The notes beneath the pieces are model-generated. The model saw nothing but the letters and a program-made list of their open reading frames with translations. It had not been told where the DNA came from and searched no databases. Of a DNA stretch of 64,000 nt, positions 55,167 to 64,000 are shown piece after piece. The number at the start of each line of letters is the position of its first letter. Position 1 is the stretch's first letter. The position numbers were made by a program, and so were the translations under genes. This DNA is from Saccharum officinarum (Eukaryota > Streptophyta > Magnoliopsida > Poales > Poaceae). The DNA lies in contig CM036223.1 of assembly GCA_020631735.1 (NCBI GenBank), positions 54,674,456 through 54,738,455 of the forward strand, read 5' to 3'.

Positions 55167-55938
55167 ATGGTTTAGCATGTTACTGTTCACATGGGTATTT
55201 AAAAACAAAACTGTGTTTTCAACTAAGCTTTTAAATTTAAGAGTGTGCCAGTGGTCATATCCTTTATGCCCAGTAAGGACTCTAGGTGGCTTAATTAATT
55301 ACAAACTTGGGGGTTTGCATCATATTTGAAATTTCGTCGCTCATACGGTATGCTATTGTATGAGTGCCATTCAATTGAGTGGTAATGTATGGATCAATTT
55401 CCTCTACGCCTTGGTAAGTGAGAGTTGTGAGAGCATGGTCGGATACACTGCCGATCTAGGGGAGTGCTTATGTGATACCGAAATACTTACGTGCCATGCG
55501 CATGTTCGTATAAGGGTATTCAATTGGTGGGGACTTCCGTCATGCGGTGACGATGCCGTCAATAGGACGATGATTCGGGTAGTTGTTACCGTTATACTCG
55601 TATCTGGGGATGCGTGTAGAGCGAGTAACTTACTTTACTGCTTTCTTGCATAATTTCATACTGTGAGGTTTGGGCTGAAGTGACTTTCTGCAGGTACATA
55701 ACAACGCTTTCGAGTAGTACGTATTAGTTACGTTACAAGAGATCGTTGTATGCCACCGTCTATTCCGTTAGTAGTTATTATTTTTCTAAGTTTGTGAGGA
55801 CGTACGGAACGTGCATGTATCATGTTGTGCATTTCATTCATGGCATTGTTCCTCCCCTTATAAGTTGATTATCTCATTTCGATAAAAATGCCAACTTAAA
55901 AATCTGTTCTCACCACGGTAATAAAAATTTTGCTACAG
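55167..55938 (+). other. Element G leader
   Basis: About 0.77 kb between PBS and the first ORF. Short ORFs only, no recognised product. The length is large for a leader. Confidence 0.6.
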
Positions 55939-56977
55939 ATGGCACGTACCAAGCAGACAGCTCGCAAGTCCACCGGCAGAGCTCCCCGTCATCAGCTAGC
56001 TCCACGCACTCGTCAGCGCCACACTTTTCTTGGAGAGTTTGGGATGCCTACGCTCTTGTGGAGAGTACTCAGAGATGTAGGCTATCCTGATGGAATGGAG
56101 CCCCGCTACTTTTGGTCGAATGAGCGGTTGGGGGAAGGACTTTTGGTGACTGTGGAAGCAGTAGTTCGTCCTTGAGGTGATGGTTCTGAGTGGACCGGTT
56201 GGCATTTTGAGTCAACTGGCAGGACCCCTGAAGAAGCCGCTGAGAGAGCAGCCTTTGGGATCCTGAGGGATATCATGGATCGCTTTCCTCAGGAGTTGGC
56301 AGCAGCTTTAGTTGGAGTCTTTCCGAGGGGCAACCCCTCCACTGACTCATGGTAGCAGGCAAGAGGAAGATCTCTGGAGATTAGCGCTACGGAAGCACAA
56401 AATAGTGACAACCCCGCTATGAGTGCTATGTTCGCAGTGATGAGGGCTTTTGATGGAGTGGAAGGTAGCCTGAGACGTGTGTCTAGTGCTCTTGGTCAGG
56501 CTCGTGATGACCGCCGTCAGCTTCAGAGAGATCACGATGCCGAGATTGAGAGGCTCAACACAGAGATGGCTCAGTTGACTCGTCAGAGAGATCAGGCTAC
56601 CCAGAGGACTATGGTTTTCGAAGGAGATGTGCGTGCCCTGAGAGAGCAGGTTGAGCGACTGACCACCGCCAACGGAAATGCTGAGCTCATGTTGACTCAT
56701 GTGCTCCATCAGAGGAATGAAGCCTGGTCCGCAGAGAATGTGCTGAGGGCTAGACAGTTTGAGCTAGAGCAACATTTGGCTTATGCATAGGAATATAATG
56801 ACAATCTGCATGAGGAGGTTCATCGGCTGAACAATCAACTCAACCCTATGTTCCTCCTGGTGCGGCAGAGATGGATTTGAATGAAGGCGAAGATCCTGAA
56901 GAGCCCGAAGCACCAGTTGGGGAGCACCACGACGCTACTAATGGCGACGAGGCCAACGTCTCGGACTTAGACAGCGA
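55939..56977 (+). pseudogene. Element G first ORF: histone H3 tail mimic + dsRBD-like segment + coiled coil, decayed
   Basis: The ATG at 55939 starts MARTKQTARKSTGRAPRHQL. After Met, residues 1-12 equal the histone H3 tail (R2, T3, K4, R8, K9, S10 kept). The H3 GGKAPRKQLA becomes GRAPRHQLA, so K14 and K18 are lost. From about residue 30 comes helix-like LLWRVLRDVG, three strand-like segments (PRYFWSNE, LLVTVEAVV, WTGWHFEST) and GRTPEEAAERAAFGILRDIM. That order recalls a double-stranded RNA-binding domain. The rest is a charged coiled coil (about 56419-56860) and an acidic tail up to the H insertion. In-frame stops are at 56173-56175 (TGA), 56353-56355 (TAG) and 56788-56790 (TAG), and a frameshift lies near 56850. 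No gag domain is visible; it may be an N-terminal extension of gag lying beyond H. The tail match is direct; any chromatin or RNA role is inference. Confidence 0.72.
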
Positions 56978-59366
56978 TGAAGGGTCGAGATGGCGGACTA
57001 GTGGGGGGTGAATAGTCCTTTCTAAAATTAATCGCGTCGGTAAACCGAAACAAATGCGGAATTAAAACTATCGGTCTAGCTAAGACTACACCCCTCTATC
57101 TAAGTTCACAAGCACCTCACAAAGATCCTAAATATGTAACTAAGGTGCTTTCCTTAGCAAGAGCTCTCCTAAACAATTCTAGAGCAAGGTCACACAAACC
57201 TATGCACTAGTACTTTAGCAAAGCCGGGGAGCTCCTACACAATTCTAGTAAGCAAAAGCACGAAGCCACCTATGCTCACTAGCAATGCTCAATAGCAAGG
57301 CAACTAATGCCAAACTAGAGAGCGCAAATTACTTAGCTACACAAATTAAGCAATATGACTAACAAGGTTACACAAACCAAATTAGCCACGCAACGGGAGC
57401 TACTTCTATGCTACACAAGCAAGAAGGTAACTAGCTAACTACACAAGCAAACTAGTTACAAGAGCAACTACACAAGCACAAGTATATGAATGTAAATACA
57501 AGCTTGTGAATCGAAAGCAAACCACCGAGAAGATGTACACAATGTTGACACGTCGGTTTTTCACCGAGGTTCACTTGGTTGCCACCAAGCTAGTCCCCGT
57601 TGTGGCGATACACCCACTTGATGGATCACGAGCTAATTGACTATCAAGAGTCAAACCCTCAGCGGGTGCCACACATCCACTCTCAAGATAGGGATCCTCC
57701 AAGCCACGAGCTTTACTAGAGTTGCTCTTCGCGATCCCCGCGGGGTGAGCACAATCCCCCTCACAAATCCTCCTCCGGAGCCACGCACAATCTCCACGCG
57801 TGCTTCAACGGAGTCGCAAGCCACCAAGCCGTCTAGGAGGTGGCAACCTCCAAGAGTAACAAGCACTACCGGCTTGCAACACGATCACCTAGTGCCACTC
57901 GATGCAACCTCACGATGCAATCGCACTAGAATCGCTCTCTCACTCGATCCGATGAACACTATCAAGCATGAGTGAGTTAGAGGGCTCCCAAGCACTACCA
58001 CACAAGCCACCAAGGCTAAAGTGTGCTCAGCTACCGGCCACGGCCGGCCAAGGCATCTATTTATAACCCACGGTCAAATAGAGCCGTTACCCCTTCACTG
58101 GGTCCTTTTTCGGGACGACCGGACGCGCCGGTCGTAACTGACCGGACGCGCTCGACCGCGTCCGATCCTCCAACGGTCACTGCGCCAACGGTCAAATCCC
58201 ATGACCGGACGCGCCTCTCAAAACGACCGGACGTGCCGGTCCCGATGACCGGACGCGCCTGTCGAACGACCGGACGCGCTGATCGCACTGACCCATGCGC
58301 CCGCGACGCAACGACCGGACGCGCTCCTTGCGATGACCGGACGCGACAGTGCCCGCGTCCGGTTAGAGTCTAGTAAGCTCCTTCAATGACCGGACGCGCT
58401 GGTCCGCGAGTGACCGGACGCGCCGGTTACAAACCCTAACACCCACGTCTGCGCTGTACTGACCGGACGCGTCCGGTCATACCATGACCACGTCTGGTGC
58501 AGCGTCCGGTCACCTCTGTGACCTCCGTTCGCCTCCGTTTCTTTTCCGACTTCCGGCATAGTGGAAAATAGGCATTTCAACTTCTCAAAAACGCCTGAAT
58601 CCCGCGCTCGCAAAGCTCGGCGGGAGGGAGAGAGGAACCCAAATCCTCTCTACCGCTTAAACTTCATCGCCTTCGTAAATGTGCCAACACCAACAAGTGA
58701 CCACCACCTTGTGCACGTGTGTTAGCATTTTCATAATCATTTTACTGAAGGAGTTAACCACTCAACTTGCCACGCCACTCGATCCTAGCAACGATGCATA
58801 GTTAGATCACACGAGTGGCACTAGATGACCGATATGCAAACAAGTTTGCCCCTCTTGACAGTACGGCCATCTATCCTAAACCCGGTCATAAACTTCTCTA
58901 CACACCTATGACCGGTGAAATGGAAATGCCCTAGGTTATACCTTTGCCTTGCGCATTCCACTCCATCTCCTCTGACGTTGATGCAACACATGCACCAACC
59001 AATCACCAAATGATATGATCCACTTCATATCATCACATGACCGTATTGGTTCATCGATCTTGACCTCACTTGCTCTTCACCGTTGCGTCGGTCCATCGGC
59101 GCCAAGTCTTGCTCAAGCTTCACCGCCTCGCGGTCTATCGCTCCAAAGCCTCCGACTTGCCCTTCACACTTGCAACCGGTCCATCAAGCCAAGCCTCATC
59201 TTGATCTTTGCCACCTTGGTCACATGACTCCATGTCATGTATCATATGCAATGAGCTCCTTCATGACACAATCATCTGTGGACTAATTCTCTGTGTATCT
59301 CACATAAACACAATTAGTCCACCTAAGGTTGTCACTCAATTACCAAAACCAAACAAGGACCTTTCA
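56978..59366 (-). repeat. Element H 3' LTR
   Basis: 2389 bp, plus-strand ends TGAAGGGTCG...GACCTTTCA. Related to solo LTR C over much of its length, and to B and F near its inner end. The outer boundary at 56978 is inferred from TG and cannot be verified by a second copy. Confidence 0.8.
58058..58520 (-). promoter_or_regulatory. Promoter region of H LTR: palindrome array plus TATA
   Basis: Minus-strand TATAAATA at 58058-58065. The palindrome array runs about 58115-58515 and includes AGAGTCTAGTAAGCTCC near 58366. Confidence 0.72.
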
Positions 59367-59383
59367 ATCTCCCCCTTTTTGGT
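59367..59383 (-). other. Element H polypurine tract
   Basis: Minus-strand ACCAAAAAGGGGGAGAT (plus ATCTCCCCCTTTTTGGT) next to the LTR, the same sequence as in B. Confidence 0.88.
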
Positions 59384-62300
59384 AATTGATGACAACTCTA
59401 CAAAGATATGGAAATTAAATTCTTTTGGACTTTATGCCACTTATCCAACATTTAAGCTCTAAGTTAGGATTTGGATAAGCACCATAAAATCCGACTTGGT
59501 AGTGATAACTCTCCCTACATATGTGCTCGAATGGTTTGATTTCAAGCTTGCACATATGCATTAATATGAAATTTGTAGGAGGGTTAGCACTACTAAGTGA
59601 TGCTAAGGTGTATAGAATAAACCTTTGTAGTTCGATACCATTTGATAGCTCGATATCATTTGAAAATCACAAGTTTGCCATCATCCTTAGCATCATGAGT
59701 AGCTAGACATCAAAAATACTAGAAACCCCGTGAGATCAATATTATAAGCAAGGTTCTAGTTTTTTGCATGATAATCATAAGTCTAGCTAACATCCTATGC
59801 ATGCTAGTTATCAAATCATCATTCAAGTTCTATAACTAGCATACACCACACAAGCATGCATATTGAATTTAAGAACTTATGCAATGCAAGCAAGCACATG
59901 AATTATGCACATATCAAATGTAATCAATCAAAGTTCATGAGCTTGCTCCCCCTACTTGTGTGCTTTCTTTGTCCAAGAATGTTTGATCCTTCTCATTTCT
60001 TCAATGTTGCTCCCTCTTTGTCCATCTCCATGTCCACACTCAAACTCATCTCATGATATTTTTGTTCAATCTCTTCCCAAACCTCTCTCTTGGTGCATTG
60101 ACATATCTTTGTTGCAACTTCTCCCCCTTTGTCATCAATTTCCATAAAGGGTGTACTTCTCATTGATGCAAAGGCTTGCATTGGGGTAGATGGTTGAGAC
60201 TTGAATATTGCGTTGTTGATGGACATCACCGCATATGTTGGAATGACATTACTTGTATGTTGCTCTTGAGATACCACTTAGGATCTTTGACCGTGATACC
60301 ATTAGGTGGGGCTCCTCCCCCTATGTCATAGCATGGGTCATTCACTTGATAGTCTTGAGCTCTTGTGTGTGAGGGAACTTTCTTCATTTGATGATCACTT
60401 AAAGTTGAGGATCACTTATGGAACCACCGTCTTGTATAAATGATATCATGTGTAGAAATACCACGAATAAGTGTGTGATACCAATTTGAAGAATCCTCTA
60501 TCATGGAACCACTTGTAGGATTTGTTAATATGATCTTTTCTTGAACATTTGCTATCTTTTATGAGTATCACTTGTAGGATATCACTTTAGATCATGATCT
60601 AGACACCACTTGTAAATACCAATTGAAGAAATATTTTAAGTCTAGATACCATTTGAAACACCCTAGATATCCATTTCATTGTTGTCTTGTGCTTGTACCC
60701 ATATCATTGTCATGAGCTTCTAGTATGACTTGAACTAAGTTGATTTGCCTAAGATTCTAAGTCCGGTTTGATCCAATGACAAGCTTCTTCACAACTCATA
60801 CTAAGGGTTATCTTGCCAATGTTGTACTTGTCACTTGTTAGCAATCCAAACTAGATTAAGTACTTGGGTTCACTAGCTCATGAACAAATTCATACACATA
60901 CCACTAGATCATTTAAACAATTCAAGCAATAGTGGTAGGCTATGAATTTAAACATTTCATTTGTTATGCATGATCCTAGTAAGCATGTACTATATGCACT
61001 AATCGCATACTAGTAAGGGATGAAATGATCATGCACATTGCAATGATACCTTTGTTATGTTGGAGTAGAGGATAGTCACATAGATTTCAATTCATTACTC
61101 CAATAGAAATGTGAAGTCCAATTTATAAGCTTGGTGAAGACCAATCATTATAGAGAAATCCATTCTTCACCCATATGAAATTAGAACCACTAATAATCAA
61201 GTGCATTATCTCTTGTTGTGGTTGGCTTGCTTTTTCTCTTTGATCAATGCTTGCATGAGAGAAGTACTTATGATACCAATTTTATAACCATGACTAGCTC
61301 TCTTTTGGGTGTTGCTTGCTTTTCTTGATCAACCCTATTGATTGCTTCAATTAAGCATCTCAAATGTCCCTTGAATTCATCACTTCCATGTTAGCCTTCC
61401 AAGCCGGTGCTCGGTTTACCCACCCATGGGCGGCAAGCCCCCTCAGCAGGGAGAAGTGACCTCTCTCCAAAGAACCATCCTTGACACTTACTTGAATTGC
61501 CTTTGATTGATTGATCTATGGACTTAACTTGATGAGTAACTTGAATTATTCTTTAAGTCCTTTTTTTCTACCAAATGATCTCCAATTATTACTAGAACTT
61601 GAACCTCATCTTCATCTTGAGTTTGATCTTCATTTTCAAATTTGAGTACCAAATTTGTACACTAAGTACATTCCACAATCAATGCCCTTGTACTCATTTC
61701 TTGTCATGCTTCTAGATCAATTCAAAACCAAACTTAGGTGCCTCAAACACTTATAAATATGTTTCCAACTTGAGGACCTTTCACTTAAAGTGACTCTAGA
61801 TCAATCCAATAATTGTCACTTTTCTGGCAGATTCTGTACCCTTCAAAGAATAATTCATATCTCCCAATGTACAGATCCAAATGCCATAAAATTTGGTGGA
61901 GATGTGATTCACTAAGTCATCTAGCAGCTGTAAAAATTTGAGATTCATTTGACATCTAGATTGCTACCAGATTTCAAATCTTCCACCACTGCTACATGCT
62001 GAAAACTGCTGCACTATAGCTGACAAGATGTACTCTAAAACCATAGCATTTCTCATCCAATTATCATGAAATTTTACAGCATCTCATATCATAAGTCTAG
62101 AGCATGCATACCAAATTTCAAGCCAATCCAATATGATTTAGTCACTCAAACTCAGACTTGATCTCAGCTAGCTCAGATTTTCAATAATGGACAGATTTCA
62201 ATACATTGAGCTATACTTCACCAAATTGAATCAAACTTGAAACTAACTTGTTTGAACACTTTCATAAGACATATATCCATTCAATCCACTTACTAAATGT

Positions 62301-62600
62301 CATCTCATGAATTTATCCAACACAAATCAATCCAAATTTGATTGCTAGGCATTTAATCCATTCAATCATCTCATAGCAAGCAACATTGCATATATATCCA
62401 ATTCAATCAACTCATATGCACCCAAATAAATGATCAACTAGAGATATACCTTGGTTAGCTCATGATCATCCAATAGCAAGCTTTCAACTTGAATATTTGC
62501 AAGCCATCAAATATATCCAATAAATCACCACAATCTTTAATGTTGCACTTGTATGTTGTAGCACTTGGACTTCACTTATTTTGACTTGGCATTGGATTGG
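59384..62600 (-). other. Element H non-coding region (no pol)
   Basis: 3.2 kb, AT-rich, with no RT, integrase or protease motif that I can read on either strand. It contains CTCCCCC tracts near 59946, 60119 and 60316. It also has scattered copies of a TACCACTTGTA / TGATACCA-like phrase (60256-60660), and a stretch near 61800-62200 that I cannot assign. Confidence 0.65.
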
Positions 62601-64000
62601 ATATGCACTAAGCTTTCAAAACTTGATTCAATATATGATGAACAAAATGAATCCAAATGAATCAAGCCTCCAATGCCGATGGTACCTACAAACAATCATC
62701 CACTCTTTGATGGTACCCAAACAAGTTTGGTCCTCTCAAGTTAGGAGCAACATACTTAGGCAAAGCCTTAGTATGGGTAGCGGGATGTTTTGCAATAGCA
62801 ACAATAGAGGTACCATTTACATCCTTTCTAAGCACATTAGTATCATCAATTGAAATATGCTTAGAAGTGTTACCTAGGGACATGAATGTGCCATGTGTCC
62901 CTTTCCCGGCATGAATAGCATCTTCTCTTTGATTGAGCCTTTTCTTCTTGCTCATGTGATGCTTTCATTGCCTTGCCTCTCATGAGTTGCTTGAGCCTTC
63001 TTCTCAAGCTTGGTAGGACACCCCGAGGCAAAGTGTCCCATATCTTCACACTTGAAGCACTTGATGTGAGCCAAATTTCTTTCTCAATTTGATTCTTGCT
63101 CATCATCTTGGCATCTTGGATTTGCATTGGATGCCTTCCTCTTCCACCCCTTCTTTTTTTCTTCTTCTTCTTCTTCAAGTCACCATCATCATCCTTGTGG
63201 TTGATCTTGACTTGAGATTGGGTGTGGTTTCTTGCTCAACTTGGCTTTGGTTGAGGCTCTTTTTGTTGCTTCACTAGTTTCTTGGTTGGGCACATTGAGG
63301 TGAGATGACCCCAAGTGCGACACTTGAAGCACTTGACATGCTTGAGCCTCTCTTCTTCTTTCTTCAACTTGAGCTTTTCTTCATTAGGGCAACCATTTGC
63401 AAGATGTCCATTTCATGGCATTTAAAGCACATAAAATGAGAGAGCTTCTCTTGTTCTGCTTCTTCATCTCTCTTTCATATCTTCTCTTCCCCCATCTTTG
63501 CCTTGATATTGCTCTTGTTGAAGCCAATGCCGCTCATGTCACCGTAGCTTCTTTGAGTTTTCAACATATGCTCAAAGGTGACTTTTGAGTTGTAGCACCT
63601 CTCTAACTTGTTGCTCAATTTCTTCACTTCACTTGAGCTCATTGTTCTCCTTCAAAATGTTAGTCTCACAAGACATAGAAGTAGAACAAGCATATATATG
63701 TGAAGAACATGGCATATCTAATAAGTCATCACAAGAGGTGGATACATGCTTTCTCCCTACATCACATGGGTTAGTCACATTTTGCAATTGATCATTTGAT
63801 CCATGTGATGAGCTCTCATTAATTTTAATTTTCTTTAATAACATCTTAAAGAGAGAAGCATGTTCTTGTACCAAATTATCATGAGCAACACTAAGTTCCT
63901 CATGAGCCAATTTTAGCTCCTCATGTGAACAAGTAGTAACATAAAGTAGATGCTTTTGTTGTTCACATGTGGTTTTTAGAAATGAGTTTTCATTTTCCAA
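62601..64000 (-). pseudogene. gag: Element H gag, C-terminal part, frameshifted
   Basis: The minus-strand gag enters from the right edge with a coiled coil (63629-64000, rich in Glu, Leu and Asn). Three CCHC-type knuckles follow, near 63395-63440 (CFKCHEM start, frame-broken), 63290-63335 and 63015-63060. Lys/Arg-rich linkers separate them. The end (62686-62955) has the KYVAPNLRGPN motif of a gag C-terminus. Stops and small frameshifts separate the pieces, for example after 63629. Three knuckles instead of the two in B and E mark a separate gag lineage. The start is outside the window. Confidence 0.7.

Larger units (their letters stand above)
51129..56977 (+). mobile_element. Element G: long-LTR retrotransposon, probably Ty3/gypsy Tekay/Del-like (5' part)
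   Basis: A 4024-bp LTR with ends TGTAAC...GTTACA, then a PBS, a 0.77-kb leader and the first ORF. The LTR opens with the palindrome TAACACCCCTGGGTGTTA. Long LTRs beginning TGTAACACCC are typical of grass Tekay/Del chromoviruses as I know them. No RT or integrase is visible, because element H cuts G at 56977, so the superfamily is inference. Confidence 0.7.
56978..64000 (-). mobile_element. Element H: SIRE-related element with gag but no pol in its normal place (runs off the window)
   Basis: Minus strand. Its 3' LTR is 56978-59366, followed by the PPT. Moving right (upstream) there are about 3.2 kb of non-coding sequence and then gag directly, where pol should lie between. This fits a non-autonomous gag-only (TR-GAG) element or a large internal deletion. 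The 5' LTR is not in the window. It is inserted in the acidic-tail codons of G after AGCGA (56973-56977). Confidence 0.78.

Noticed and set aside
55939..56010. A host histone H3 gene
   Set aside because: Only the tail is present. The histone fold is absent, the frame continues into unrelated sequence, and it sits directly behind an LTR, PBS and leader.

Overview
The window looks like repeat-dense intergenic DNA from a grass nuclear genome, probably a panicoid or andropogonoid species; that placement is inferred from the element families and not proven. I see no host gene, rRNA, tRNA, CRISPR or bacterial feature. Nearly all of it is nested LTR retrotransposons, mostly Ty1/copia of the SIRE/Maximus (Sirevirus) type. 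One has a very long LTR and resembles Ty3/gypsy Tekay/Del elements. There is also one inverted-repeat MITE.

Layout. D is the oldest host element (minus strand, SIRE type). Its pieces lie at 1-172, 26684-31608 and 46997-49243, and its 3' LTR is beyond the left edge. Element A (plus, 173-26683, 5-bp target duplication CTTGG) sits in the 3' region of D. A carries gag, pol and a third reading frame (ORF3) with its own promoter-like leader. ORF3 of A is split by element B (minus, 9528-20415, duplication ACTGC, both ORFs open, nearly identical LTRs, so very young) and by solo LTR C (21884-23922, duplication AGCAG). Element E (plus, from 31609, duplication CCGGT) is inserted in the gag C-terminus of D and has open gag and pol. 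After E inserted, a junction joining its LTR to D integrase was formed and copied. This left two extra copies of a D segment and extra E LTR pieces (40222-46996). One D copy carries a 701-bp MITE. To the right, the gag of D is cut by LTR F (49244-51128, same family as B but plus strand). F is cut by G (51129-56977, about 4-kb LTR), and G is cut by H (minus, 56978 to the window end, gag but no pol where pol should be).

The most unusual item is the first ORF of G (from 55939). It begins with an almost perfect histone H3 N-terminal tail, continues into a segment whose pattern resembles a double-stranded RNA-binding fold, and ends in a coiled coil and an acidic tail. The second is a shared promoter design: a roughly 0.1-0.5-kb array of GACCGGACGCGTCCGGTC-like palindromes just upstream of the TATA box in the LTRs of A, B, C, E, F and H. 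It also occurs inside A ahead of ORF3, as if a third promoter drove that gene.

How the genes work together: in the copia elements gag builds the particle, while pol supplies protease, integrase, reverse transcriptase and RNase H in that order. Gag and pol in A, B and E are separated by stops followed by a conserved T-rich TGTAG|GT junction that looks like a splice acceptor. Gag in A and gag, pol and ORF3 in A and D are broken, mostly by C-to-T type nonsense changes. B is the best candidate for a live element; E has open ORFs but a rearranged 3' LTR.
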